A DNA stretch of 64,000 nucleotides. Source: Mycolicibacterium psychrotolerans (lineage in GTDB: Bacteria > Actinomycetota > Actinomycetes > Mycobacteriales > Mycobacteriaceae). Below the pieces are notes generated by a model. That model searched no databases. It was not told the origin of the DNA and saw only the letters and a list, made by a program, of their open reading frames with translations. Below are positions 17,316 to 26,076 of the stretch, piece after piece; the first letter of the stretch is position 1, and each line of letters begins with the position of its first letter. The stretch spans positions 1,116,001 to 1,180,000 of the forward strand of contig NZ_AP022574.1 in NCBI RefSeq assembly GCF_010729305.1, given 5' to 3'. Both the position numbers and the translations under genes were made by a program.

Positions 17316-17957
17316 GTGCACGCTGAGACGACCGATGTGTGGACGGTGATGTCCACCGCCCGGACCCTGCGGCGGTTCACCGACGAACCCGTCGGCGATG
17401 CGACGCTGCAGCGCTGCCTGCAGGCGGCGACGTGGGCGCCCTCGGGCGCCAACGCCCAGGCGTGGCGGTTCGTCGTGCTGCGCAGCCCCGAACAGCGCGC
17501 GGTGGTGGCCCGGGCTGCCGCGCCTGCGCTGTCGGTCATCGAGCCGGTCTACGGCATGAGACGGCCCGCCCCGGACGACCGCAGTCCGCGGGCCCGTAAC
17601 GACCGGGCCACCTACGAGCTGCACGACCGTGCCGGCGAGTTCACCTCGGTGCTGTTCACCCAGAAGCGCTTCGCCACCGCGTCAGAGCTGCTGCTCGGCG
17701 GGTCGATCTTCCCGGCCATGCAGAACTTCCTGCTCGCCGCCCGTGCGCAGGGCCTCGGGGCCTGCCCGACCAGCTGGGCCTCCTACGACGGCGAGCATCT
17801 GCTCCGGAAGGCCGTCGGGGTGCCGGCGGACTGGATGCTGGCGGGTCACGTCGTGGTCGGCTGGCCGAAGGGCAGGCACGGTCCGCTCCGGCGCCGTCCG
17901 CTGCGGGAAGCCGTCAACCTCGACCGTTGGGACCAGAGCTGGGACCAGAACAAATGA
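17316..17957 (+). CDS. Nitroreductase-family flavoprotein
   Basis: 213 residues from GTG 17316. The N-terminal RTLRRFTDEPV motif and WAPSGANAQAWRFVV are the FMN-phosphate binding elements of the nitroreductase/BluB superfamily, and GLGACPTSW near residue 145 is the conserved C-terminal part. The enzyme should reduce a nitro group, quinone or related acceptor with NAD(P)H. A leaderless promoter appears directly upstream. The physiological substrate is unknown. Confidence 0.85.
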   Translation: MHAETTDVWTVMSTARTLRRFTDEPVGDATLQRCLQAATWAPSGANAQAWRFVVLRSPEQRAVVARAAAPALSVIEPVYGMRRPAPDDRSPRARNDRATYELHDRAGEFTSVLFTQKRFATASELLLGGSIFPAMQNFLLAARAQGLGACPTSWASYDGEHLLRKAVGVPADWMLAGHVVVGWPKGRHGPLRRRPLREAVNLDRWDQSWDQNK

Positions 17958-17976
17958 CGCTGCCGTCGCCGACGGC

Positions 17977-17982
17977 TAACTT
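17977..17982 (+). promoter_or_regulatory. -10 box of a leaderless promoter for the VOC gene
   Basis: TAACTT ends six bases before GTG 17989, the same spacing as at the nitroreductase gene 670 bp upstream. There is no Shine-Dalgarno sequence between box and start codon. Confidence 0.55.
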
Positions 17983-17988
17983 GGTGGC

Positions 17989-18405
17989 GTGAAGCTGGAT
18001 CTGCTCATGCCCGGCATCGAGGTGGGCCTGGTGACCACGAACCTCGACGCGATGACGGCGTTCTACGAAGGATTCCTCGAACTCGAGCCGCAGGGCGAGA
18101 TCGCGTTCTCCGATGCCGGGGGTGGCGGTTCGCAGCGCCGCTACACGCTGGGGAACAGCGTGCTGAAGCTTGTCACCTACACGACCGCGCCCGCACCGGC
18201 CGTGCCTGGCGGCGGCCGCGCACAGGCCGGGTTGCGGTACTTCACGATCGGGGTCAACGGGCTGCGCGCCGTCGCCGAAGCGTTCGAGGCGTCGCCCTAC
18301 GAGATCGTCGAGCCGGTGACGGAGTTCGCGCCGGTCCCGGGCATGGGTTTCATGTTCGTCGCCGACCCCGACGGCAACCACCTCGAGCTGTTCGGGACCC
18401 TGTGA
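17989..18405 (+). CDS. VOC-superfamily protein (glyoxalase/bleomycin-resistance fold)
   Basis: 138 residues, GTG start. One vicinal oxygen chelate module pattern is visible: GLVTTNLDAMTAFYEGFLEL at the start, and the C-terminal strand FMFVADPDGNHLELFGTL with the metal-type Glu in HLELFG. Most single-unit VOC proteins dimerise to form a metal site and may be isomerases, dioxygenases or ligand-binding proteins. It overlaps the rhomboid gene by four bases (GTGA), so both are probably made from one leaderless transcript. Confidence 0.8.
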   Translation: MKLDLLMPGIEVGLVTTNLDAMTAFYEGFLELEPQGEIAFSDAGGGGSQRRYTLGNSVLKLVTYTTAPAPAVPGGGRAQAGLRYFTIGVNGLRAVAEAFEASPYEIVEPVTEFAPVPGMGFMFVADPDGNHLELFGTL

Positions 18406-19274
18406 GCTACCCGCCGAGTTATCCGACGCCGCCGCAGCAGGCCCCGGCCTGCTACCGGCACCCCGACCGGCCGACCTACGTCCGCTGCACGCGGTGCAAT
18501 CGCTACATCTGCGGTGAGTGCATGCACGACGCCGCTGTCGGGCATCAGTGCGCCGACTGCGTCAACGAAGGCGCCCGCTCCGTGCGCCAGGCCACCACCC
18601 CGTTCGGGGCGGTGCAGCGCCGGTCGAGGACGCCCGTCGTCACGTACACGCTGATCGGCCTCAACGTCGCGATGTTCGCGCTGCAGATGGCGGTCCCCGG
18701 CACTCAGCGGGCGCTGGCGCTGTTGCCGCTCGCGGTCGCCGAGGGTGAGTGGTATCGGCTGGTGACCTCGGCGTTCCTGCACTTCGGCATCACCCACATC
18801 GCGTTCAACATGCTGGCGCTGTACTTCGTTGGCCCGCAGCTGGAGGCGGCGCTGGGCCGGTTGCGATTCAGCGCGCTGTATCTGCTCAGCGCGCTGGGCG
18901 GCTCCGCGCTGGCCTACCTGCTGACGCTCAACGCGCTGACCGCCGGGGCGTCGGGAGCCGTGTTCGGGTTGTTCGGCGCGACCTTCGTGGTGGGCAAACG
19001 CCTCAACATGGACATCCGCGGCGTGATGGCCGTCATCGCGCTGAACCTCGCCTTCACGTTCGTCTTTCCGCTGATCAGTTCGGTGAACATCAGCTGGCAG
19101 GGCCACATCGGCGGGCTGGTCACCGGCGCCGCTGTCGCCGCGGCGTACGCCTACGCCCCGCGCGCCAGCCGGGTGGCCGTGCAGGCAGGCGCCAGCGCGG
19201 TGGTCCTGGTGTTGCTGCTCGCGATGATCGTGTACCGGACCGCCGATCTGCGGGCGATGTTCGGGCTCAGCTAG
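18402..19274 (+). CDS. Rhomboid-family intramembrane serine protease with N-terminal zinc finger
   Basis: 290 residues. An N-terminal B-box-like cysteine cluster (CYRHP, CTRCNRYICGECM, CADC; residues about 11-55) precedes six transmembrane segments. The catalytic serine is in GASGAVFGLFG and the catalytic histidine in GHIGGLVTG, both in the usual helices, so the protease should be active. Rhomboids cleave membrane-protein segments within the bilayer. The zinc-binding N-terminus is a feature of the actinobacterial subfamily. Eight bases overlap the convergent oxidoreductase gene. Confidence 0.92.
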   Translation: MSYPPSYPTPPQQAPACYRHPDRPTYVRCTRCNRYICGECMHDAAVGHQCADCVNEGARSVRQATTPFGAVQRRSRTPVVTYTLIGLNVAMFALQMAVPGTQRALALLPLAVAEGEWYRLVTSAFLHFGITHIAFNMLALYFVGPQLEAALGRLRFSALYLLSALGGSALAYLLTLNALTAGASGAVFGLFGATFVVGKRLNMDIRGVMAVIALNLAFTFVFPLISSVNISWQGHIGGLVTGAAVAAAYAYAPRASRVAVQAGASAVVLVLLLAMIVYRTADLRAMFGLS

Positions 19275-20139
19275 CGGTCAGGCCTGCCGCGTCGGCCACC
19301 GCCTCGAGCGCCGCCAGATGCTGTTCGACGGTGCGCAGTCCGGCGCCCATCAGGTCCACCGACAGGTGCGTCGCGCCGGTGCGTGCCCATGCGTCCGTCC
19401 CGGCGGCGATGGCGTCCGGGTCGTGCCGCCACTGCACGCGGCCCTCCATGCCGATGCCCGCCGGGTCGCGCCCGGCGTCGCGCGCTGCGGCGTCGACGAG
19501 GGATCGGGCCTCCTCCAGCGCCGGACCGGGCGGCACGATCGGGAACCACCCGTCGGCGAACCGGCCGGCCCGCGCGTATGCGCGCGGGGACGCCGCCCCC
19601 ATCCACAGCGGGATGGGCCGCTGCACCGGGTGCGGCGCCAGTCCGGCGCCGATGACGCGGTGGTGCCTGCCCTCGAAGGTGACCGACCGCTGCGTCCACA
19701 GCAGCCGCAGCAGTTCCAGTTGCTCCTCCGAGCGCTTGCCGCGGTTGCCGAACTGCTCGCCGAGGGCCTCGTACTCGACGGCGTTCCACCCCAGCCCGAC
19801 CCCGAGCCGCAGCCGCCCGCCGCTGAGCAGGTCGACCTCGGCGGCCTGCTTGGCCACCAGCGCGGTCTGCCGCTGCGGCAGGATGATCACCCCGGTGACC
19901 AGCTCCAACGTCGACGTCAGCGCGGCGAGGTAGCCGAGCAGCACCAGCGGCTCGTGGAACGTGGTGTCGATGTCGTAGGGCCCGGCCCACCCCTGGTGCA
20001 CCGCGGGGTCGGCCCCTAGCACGTGGTCGTAGGCCAGCAGGTGGGCGAAGCCGAGCTCCTCGGCGCGCGCGCCGAAGGCGCGCACCGCCCCGGGATCTCC
20101 GCCGAGCTCGGTTTGCGGGAACACCACTCCGACGCGCAT
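19267..20139 (-). CDS. LLM-class F420-dependent oxidoreductase
   Basis: 290 residues from ATG 20139; in-frame codons further upstream run into the divergent phosphatase gene region. It has the luciferase-like TIM-barrel signatures: MRVGVVFPQTELGG, DHVLG, LELVTGVIILPQR, GRLRLGVGLGWN and YARAGRFADGWFP. The TIGR03619-like form found in mycobacteria normally uses coenzyme F420. Expected reactions are hydride transfers to alcohols, ketones or thioethers. The substrate is unknown. Confidence 0.85.
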   Translation of the reverse strand: MRVGVVFPQTELGGDPGAVRAFGARAEELGFAHLLAYDHVLGADPAVHQGWAGPYDIDTTFHEPLVLLGYLAALTSTLELVTGVIILPQRQTALVAKQAAEVDLLSGGRLRLGVGLGWNAVEYEALGEQFGNRGKRSEEQLELLRLLWTQRSVTFEGRHHRVIGAGLAPHPVQRPIPLWMGAASPRAYARAGRFADGWFPIVPPGPALEEARSLVDAAARDAGRDPAGIGMEGRVQWRHDPDAIAAGTDAWARTGATHLSVDLMGAGLRTVEQHLAALEAVADAAGLTAS

Positions 20140-20194
20140 ACAGACAGCCAACCATCGCCGCGTGGAAAATCGTCCCTCCGGGTAAGAAGAGAGG

Positions 20195-20899
20195 GTGTTC
20201 GGCTTACCCGATCGGATCCGCGCCTGCCTGTTCGATCTCGACGGAGTGCTCACCGACACCGCCAGTGTGCACCGCCGGGCATGGAAGGCGATGTTCGACG
20301 AGTACCTGCGGCAGCGCGACGGAGACGGTTTCACGCCGTTCGATGAGCACGCCGACTACCAGGACTACGTCGACGGCAAGCCGCGGGACGACGGGGTGCG
20401 GTCATTCCTGCAGAGCCGGCACATCGGCGTCGATGACGCGACGGTGCGCGAGCTCGGCGACCGGAAGAACACGGCGTTCCAGCACACCCTCGACAAGGAC
20501 GGTGTGGAGGTGTTCGACGGGTCGCGGCGCTTCCTCGAGGCCGTCGCCGAGGCGGGGCTGCGGCGCGCAGTCGTTTCCTCGAGCGCCAACACCAAGCAGG
20601 TCCTGGAGATCACCGGGCTCGACGTCTACATCGAGGTCCGCGTCGACGGGGTCACGCTGAACGAGGAACACCTGTCGGGCAAGCCGGCCCCGGACACGTT
20701 CCTGCGCGCGGCGCAGCTGCTCGACGTGGACCCGGCCGAGGCCGCGGTGTTCGAGGATGCGCAGTCCGGCGTCGCCGCCGGGCACGCCGGCCACTTCGGC
20801 GCCGTGGTCGGCGTCGACCGCGTCGGGCAGGCCGACGCGCTGCGCGCGCAGGGGGCCGACATCGTGGTCACCGACCTCGCGGAGCTGTTGCCGTCATGA
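20195..20899 (+). CDS. HAD-family hydrolase, beta-phosphoglucomutase-like
   Basis: 234 residues, GTG start. HAD motif I is FDLDGVLTD with nucleophile Asp14 and acid/base Asp16; motif II is VVSSSANTK, and motif III/IV is [11 protein letters not shown]. The cap domain size and the DxD pattern match beta-phosphoglucomutase. It overlaps the GH65 gene by four bases, the classical pairing in which the phosphorylase releases beta-glucose 1-phosphate and the mutase converts it to glucose 6-phosphate. M. tuberculosis carries a similar pair (Rv3400-Rv3401), from memory. Confidence 0.88.
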   Translation: MFGLPDRIRACLFDLDGVLTDTASVHRRAWKAMFDEYLRQRDGDGFTPFDEHADYQDYVDGKPRDDGVRSFLQSRHIGVDDATVRELGDRKNTAFQHTLDKDGVEVFDGSRRFLEAVAEAGLRRAVVSSSANTKQVLEITGLDVYIEVRVDGVTLNEEHLSGKPAPDTFLRAAQLLDVDPAEAAVFEDAQSGVAAGHAGHFGAVVGVDRVGQADALRAQGADIVVTDLAELLPS

Positions 20900-23268
20900 T
20901 GATCACCGACGACGCGTTCCCCGTCGAACCGTGGCAGGTCCGCGAGACCGAGCTGCGCATCGACCTGTTGCCCCAGAGCGAGTCGCTGTTCGCATTGTCC
21001 AACGGACACATCGGCTTTCGCGGCAACCTCGACGAAGGGGAGCCCTACGGCCTGCCCGGCACCTACCTCAACGGGTTCTACGAGGTCCGGCCGCTGCCCT
21101 ACGCCGAGGCCGGGTTCGGCTACCCCGAGGACGGCCAGTCCATCGTCGACGTCACCAACGGCAAGCTGATCCGGCTGCTCGTCGAGGACGAGCCATTCGA
21201 CGTCCGGTACGGCGAATTACTCTCGCACGAACGCGTTCTCGACATGCGGGCGGGTACGCTGAGCCGTTCCGCGGAGTGGTGCTCACCGGCCGGCAAACAG
21301 ATCCGGATCAACTCCACGCGGCTGGTGTCGCTGGCGCACCGCGGGCTGGCCGCCATCGAGTACGAGGTAGAGGCGTGCCACGACGTCCGCATCACGCTGC
21401 AGTCGGAACTGGTGGCCAACGAGGATCAGCCGCCGCCGTCGGACGATCCGCGGGTGGCCGCGGCGCTCAACCAACCGCTGGAGGCGGTGCAGCACGAGGT
21501 CGCCGAGCGCGGCGCGCTGTTGATCCACCGCACCCGGGGCAGCGGACTGATGGTCGCCGCGGCGATGGACCACGTCGTGGAGGGGCCGGGCCGGGTCGAC
21601 ATCAGCGGCGACGCCGGGCCGGACTGGGCCCGCACCACCGTGGTGTGCGGGCTGAAAACCGGTGAGCGGCTGCGGATCGTCAAGTATCTGGCCTACGGAT
21701 GGTCGAGCCTGCGGTCCCGCCCCGCCCTGCGCGATCAGGCGGCCGCCGCGATCGCCAGCGCCCGCTACAGCGGGTGGGACGGGCTCCTCGACGCGCAACG
21801 CGCCTACCTCGACGACTACTGGGACACCGCCGACGTCGAGGTGGACGGCGACCCCGACTGCCAGCAGGCGGTGCGGTTCGGGCTCTTCCACGTGCTGCAG
21901 GCCAGTGCCCGGGCCGAACAGCGTGCGATCGCCGGAAAGGGGCTCACGGGAACGGGTTACGACGGCCACGCCTTCTGGGACACCGAGGGGTTCGTGCTGC
22001 CGGTGCTGACCTACACCGCGCCGCGGGCGGCGGCGGACGCGCTGCGCTGGCGAGCGTCGACTCTGGATCTGGCCCGCGACCGGGCGCGTGAGCTCGACCT
22101 CGCCGGTGCAAGCTTCCCGTGGCGCACCATCCGGGGCGAGGAGTGCTCGGCGTACTGGCCGGCGGGTACGGCCGCATTCCACATCAACGCCGACATCGCG
22201 ATGGCCTTCGAACGCTACCGTGTGGTCACCGGCGACGACAGCATCGAAAAGGAATGCGGCCTTGCCGTTCTCGTGGAGACCGCGCGCATGTGGCGCTCTC
22301 TGGGTCACCACGACCGGTACGGCGCATGGCGCATCGACGGGGTGACCGGGCCCGACGAGTACACCGCGGTGGTGCGCGACAACGTGTTCACCAACCTGAT
22401 GGCCGCGGCGAATCTGCGCGTCGCCGCCGACGCGTGTGCCCGGCATCCCGACGCCGCAGCCGAACTGGACGTGGACACCGAGGAGATCGCGGCGTGGCGC
22501 GACGCCGCCGACGCCGTGCACATCCCCTACGACGAGGACCTCGGCGTGCACCCGCAGTGCGAGGGCTTCACCACGTTGCGGGAGTGGGACTTCCGCGACA
22601 ACACCGAGTATCCGCTGCTGCTGCACGAGCCGTACGTGCGGCTCTATCCCGCCCAGGTGGTCAAGCAGGCCGACCTGGTGCTGGCGATGCAGTGGCAGAG
22701 CCATGCGTTCACCGCCGAACAGAAGGCCCGCAACGTCGACTACTACGAGCGGCGCACCACCCGGGACTCGTCGCTGTCGGCGTGCACACAGGCTGTGATG
22801 TGCGCCGAGGTGGGCCATCTGGAGTTGGCGCACGACTACGCGTACGAGGCGGCGCTGATCGACCTGCGCAACCTGCACCACAACACCGGCGACGGCCTGC
22901 ACCTGGCCTCGCTGGCCGGAACCTGGACCGCGCTGGTTGCCGGGTTCGGCGGACTGCGGGACGACGAGCGGGTTCTCGCGCTGGATCCGCAGCTGCCCTG
23001 TGGCATCAACCGGTTGCGATTCCGGTTGTGCTGGCGCAACTTTCGCGTGACCATCGACGCCGACCACCAGCACGTCACCTACACCCTGCGCGACGGCCCG
23101 CACTCGAAGCTGAAGATCCGGCACGCCGGCCGAATACTGGAGATCAGCACCGACGCGCCGACGAAGGTGGAGGTGTGCGAGCGTGAGCCGCTGCTGCCCA
23201 CCCCGAAGCAGCCGCCGGGCCGCGAACCGTTCCGCCGCTCACGGGTGCGGTCAGACTCGCAGGCATGA
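20896..23268 (+). CDS. Glycoside hydrolase family 65 protein (maltose/trehalose/kojibiose phosphorylase-like)
   Basis: 790 residues. The order is that of GH65: an N-terminal beta-sandwich ([20 protein letters not shown]), linker, an (alpha/alpha)6 barrel with [18 protein letters not shown], and [16 protein letters not shown] containing the expected catalytic acid Glu488. It then has [14 protein letters not shown] and a C-terminal sandwich. It should phosphorolyse an alpha-glucosyl disaccharide to beta-glucose 1-phosphate. The specific disaccharide is not readable. The last 125 bases overlap the extended frame of the convergent GGDEF pseudogene. Confidence 0.9.
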   Translation: MMITDDAFPVEPWQVRETELRIDLLPQSESLFALSNGHIGFRGNLDEGEPYGLPGTYLNGFYEVRPLPYAEAGFGYPEDGQSIVDVTNGKLIRLLVEDEPFDVRYGELLSHERVLDMRAGTLSRSAEWCSPAGKQIRINSTRLVSLAHRGLAAIEYEVEACHDVRITLQSELVANEDQPPPSDDPRVAAALNQPLEAVQHEVAERGALLIHRTRGSGLMVAAAMDHVVEGPGRVDISGDAGPDWARTTVVCGLKTGERLRIVKYLAYGWSSLRSRPALRDQAAAAIASARYSGWDGLLDAQRAYLDDYWDTADVEVDGDPDCQQAVRFGLFHVLQASARAEQRAIAGKGLTGTGYDGHAFWDTEGFVLPVLTYTAPRAAADALRWRASTLDLARDRARELDLAGASFPWRTIRGEECSAYWPAGTAAFHINADIAMAFERYRVVTGDDSIEKECGLAVLVETARMWRSLGHHDRYGAWRIDGVTGPDEYTAVVRDNVFTNLMAAANLRVAADACARHPDAAAELDVDTEEIAAWRDAADAVHIPYDEDLGVHPQCEGFTTLREWDFRDNTEYPLLLHEPYVRLYPAQVVKQADLVLAMQWQSHAFTAEQKARNVDYYERRTTRDSSLSACTQAVMCAEVGHLELAHDYAYEAALIDLRNLHHNTGDGLHLASLAGTWTALVAGFGGLRDDERVLALDPQLPCGINRLRFRLCWRNFRVTIDADHQHVTYTLRDGPHSKLKIRHAGRILEISTDAPTKVEVCEREPLLPTPKQPPGREPFRRSRVRSDSQA

Positions 23269-24228
23269 GCCGACCCGTCGGCACCGGACGGCACGCAAGG
23301 TCTCTGACGACTGTGCAGTCGCGGCCGTTGGCCTTCGCGTCGTAGAGGGCGCGGTCGGCTGAGTCGAGGAGGTCGGGCAGAAAGAACGGTGCCTTCGCTG
23401 TCGCTACCCCGAAGCTTGCCGTCAACGACGCAGTGGCCCCGGCATAGGAGATGGTCATCGACGCCAGATCGGCACGTATCGACTGGGCGAGTGTCACCGC
23501 CTCGGCTGCTCCGAGGTCTGGCGCGAGTACGGCGAACTCCTCGCCGCCGATGCGACCGGTCAGACTTCGGGCGCCGTTCGCAGCACCGCGACGAAGGCTT
23601 TGAGCGCCTCGTCTCCACCGGCATGACCGAGTGCGTCATTGACCGTCTTGAAGAAGTCGAGGTCGGCCAGTATCAGCGCGCACGAGGAGGCGTTACGCAG
23701 GGTGAGTCCCGCCCCTTCCGTGAAGCCCGGCCGATTGAGCAAGCCCGTCAGTTCGTCGCGGTCGCGCTCGAATCGGAGGTCGGCGACCAGATCAGCGGCG
23801 CTGGCCGCGAGTAAGCCCACCATTGCCGCCGGAAGGACCAGTGCGCTCGCAACGGTGATTCCGACCACGGCGAGAGATCCGGCGAATACGTCGATCGCCG
23901 CATCGGAGGTGATCTCGTGCGGCAGCCTCGAGAACAAGGCCAGCACAACGTTCAGCAGCAGAGCGCCCGACAACACCAGCGTGGCGGCCACCGCGATCCG
24001 ATCGGTGAGGCGATGACGGGCCCGTGCAAGCAAGCGTGTTGTGGTGAACATCAACAGGAGGCCGAAGACCAGGGCCACGTTCGCCGCGAAGCAGAACGCG
24101 ATCGTCCCTGCGAAGCACAGGGTGTGGAGGCGGCTCCGGTCTATCCCCCAGAGCACCACGAAGCTCAGCCCGACACCGATCAGCAGGAATGCTCCGAGGT
24201 CGATCACCGCCAACAGACCCCGGCTCAC
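23144..24228 (-). pseudogene. Membrane diguanylate cyclase (GGDEF), frameshifted
   Basis: The first frame runs from GTG 24228 to a TGA at 23560-23562: about four transmembrane segments, then the start of a GGDEF domain (RDELTGLLNRPGF, ILADLDFFKTVND, LGHAGGDEAL). The rest of the domain is in a different frame, beginning LTGRIGGEEFAVLAP (GGEEF codons 23534-23548) and continuing with TASFGVA and LYDAKANGRD to a stop at 23144. One base added near 23563 would join them as EV-LTGRIGGEEF. It is therefore a decayed gene or a sequencing error. The active-site loop is otherwise intact. Confidence 0.8.
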
Positions 24229-24399
24229 CGCGCTCCCCCCGCGCGGACCCTCTCGCCGCTACTCCCACACGTCAGACCGGGAGAAGCCTCACCGCGGCGG
24301 GGGACGTCGAACACGCAACCAAGCCTGACAGAGAACACGCGGTAGGGAGTTGCGTCGACCATCCGCCGGGATGCGGACTCGTTGGCGATAGTGGTGATC

Positions 24400-25203
24400 G
24401 TGGCTGACGAGGAGCGGTTCGCCGTCGATGACGCATTGGACAGGCTGTACGCGACACGCCCGGAGGACTTCACCGCGCAGCGCACCCGCCTCGCGGCGGA
24501 GGCCAAGCGCGCCGGCGACGGGGCCGCCGTGAAACAGATCAGCGGCAGCCGCAAACCGACCGCGGCGGCCTGGGTGGTCAACCTGCTCGCACTTCGCGGT
24601 ACCGCACGGGCGTCGCTGGCCGAGCTCGGCGCCCGGCTGCGGGAGGCGCACGCCGCGATGGACGGCGAGGCGATCCGCACGCTCACCGGTGAGCAGCGCC
24701 GGCTCGTCGACGAGCTGAGCCGGGCCGGTTTCCTCGCCGCCGGTGTCGCCGAACCCTCGGCCGCGCTGCGCGACGACGTCACCGCGACACTGCAGGCCGC
24801 CGTGGCCGATCCGGACGTCGCGTCGCGACTGGGCCGGCTCACCAAGGCCGAACAGTGGTCCGGCTTCGGCGAATTCGGCATGGCGACAGCGGTTTCGACG
24901 AAGCGCGCCGCGCCCGCACGCGTGGCGCCAGCTAAGGCGCCTGCGAAGAAGGCGGACGACGAGCAGGCCCGGCAGGCCCGCGAGGCCCTCGCGGCGGCCG
25001 AACGTCGCAGGTCCGAAGCCGACTCCGCAATGACCGAGCTGCAGTCCGACCTGGCCAGGGCGCGGTTGCGTGTCGAGGATGCCCGTCGCCGCCTCACCGA
25101 CGCCGAGCAGGCGCTCTCGGCGGCGGAGGACGCGTACGCGGCCGGCAAGCGGGAGAGCCGCGATGCCGCGGCCGCGGTGAAGGCGGCCAAGCCCGCGCGA
25201 TAG
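24400..25203 (+). CDS. Conserved protein of unknown function with C-terminal coiled coil
   Basis: 267 residues using GTG 24400; TTG 24382 and GTGs at 24391/24394 are alternatives, and no clear ribosome-binding site decides. The N-terminal half is a helical domain including PEDFTAQRTRLAAEAKRAGD and SRKPTAAAWVVNLLA. After an Ala/Lys/Pro hinge (residues about 170-195), the C-terminal 80 residues are a heptad-rich Ala/Glu/Arg coiled coil. No catalytic motif is visible. A DNA- or chromosome-associated role would suit the basic hinge but is speculation. Confidence 0.7.
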   Translation: MADEERFAVDDALDRLYATRPEDFTAQRTRLAAEAKRAGDGAAVKQISGSRKPTAAAWVVNLLALRGTARASLAELGARLREAHAAMDGEAIRTLTGEQRRLVDELSRAGFLAAGVAEPSAALRDDVTATLQAAVADPDVASRLGRLTKAEQWSGFGEFGMATAVSTKRAAPARVAPAKAPAKKADDEQARQAREALAAAERRRSEADSAMTELQSDLARARLRVEDARRRLTDAEQALSAAEDAYAAGKRESRDAAAAVKAAKPAR

Positions 25204-25276
25204 CTCTGGCGCGGGTACAGCAACCCCGGGCTAGTCTGGGCGCAGGCACAGGCATCGGAGAAGGGGAGACGCGCAG

Positions 25277-25564
25277 ATGAAGCTTCAGGTGTTGCCCTAC
25301 GTCAGCGTCGAGGTCGACGAGCGCCTCCGCCGCAGGTTGCGCATCGCAGGGGAGCGACTGCGGGTGAACATGCGGGCCTATCTGCTCAGCGCGGCCGACG
25401 ACGTCGACACCGCGGTCGACACGGCCGGCGACCGGGTGCGCGGGCTGTGCGACCGCGCCGTGAACCGGTTCGACTCCGTCGCGGCCACCGTCACCGACAA
25501 GATGGGTCCCGCGCCGGACGCCCGCCCGCGGCTGAGGGTCGTGCGCGACCGCGAAGCCAGCTAG
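25277..25564 (+). CDS. Small protein of unknown function
   Basis: 95 residues from ATG 25277 behind GGAGAAGGGGAG. It is helical and highly charged: Arg-rich at residues 14-30 (DERLRRRLRIAGERLR) and then acidic Asp/Thr repeats (DDVDTAVDTAGDRV). No signal peptide or membrane segment is present. Its last five codons and stop lie in the first arm of a 17-bp direct repeat that flanks a palindromic element. Confidence 0.6.
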   Translation: MKLQVLPYVSVEVDERLRRRLRIAGERLRVNMRAYLLSAADDVDTAVDTAGDRVRGLCDRAVNRFDSVAATVTDKMGPAPDARPRLRVVRDREAS

Positions 25565-25639
25565 ATGAAATCCACGTTCTGCAGGGAGTCACTCGCACTT
25601 CTGCTGCAAAACGTGGATCTCAACCGCGAAACCAGCTAG
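25548..25639. repeat. Palindromic element flanked by a 17-bp direct repeat
   Basis: Direct repeats at 25548-25564 and 25623-25639 match at 16 of 17 positions (ACCGCGAAGCCAGCTAG versus ACCGCGAAACCAGCTAG). Between them an imperfect inverted repeat pairs 25570-25584 with 25604-25618 (14 of 15). Each direct repeat supplies the TAG stop of a neighbouring convergent gene. It may be a small mobile palindrome that duplicated its target, or a duplicated terminator. Confidence 0.7.
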
Positions 25640-25974
25640 GCGCGTACCCGGCCCGCGCGACCGCCCACGAAGAACGAGCCGGCGAGAACCACCAGCCCCA
25701 CGACCGCGACCGGGATCGACCACGACCGCCGTGACGACAGCGCCGAGTTGCACTCGGCGACGAAGTCCTTGTGCGGGATGATCTCGTTGAGAACGGGCAG
25801 GTTGGCCAGGTTCTGGCTGTCGACGTCACGGGCCTGGGACAGATCCGCGGCGATCGCGTTGCCGCAGCCGATATCGCCCTGAGGCCCGGGCACCGACACG
25901 GGCATCAGCAGCCCGATGACCCCGACCAGCAAAACCACCGCACCGGCGATCATGATCAACCTACGCAGATTCAT
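25636..25974 (-). CDS. Small membrane protein with two transmembrane segments
   Basis: 112 residues from ATG 25974. An N-terminal transmembrane helix (about residues 7-25) is followed by an exported loop containing two cysteines (DIGCGNA and AECNSAL), probably disulfide-linked. A second helix (IPVAVVGLVVLAGSFFVGG) and a basic tail GRAGRVRA follow. This topology, with both ends inside, is common for small mycobacterial envelope proteins. No family is recognised. Confidence 0.65.
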   Translation of the reverse strand: MNLRRLIMIAGAVVLLVGVIGLLMPVSVPGPQGDIGCGNAIAADLSQARDVDSQNLANLPVLNEIIPHKDFVAECNSALSSRRSWSIPVAVVGLVVLAGSFFVGGRAGRVRA

Positions 25975-26076
25975 GGCCCGGGTTATGCCCAGTTCCGCGC
26001 TGCCGAAACAAGATCGATCGTTTGCCGGCGTGGAGCCGGGTGGGCAGCCGCCCCTCCGATGTGCTGTCCTTGTCGG

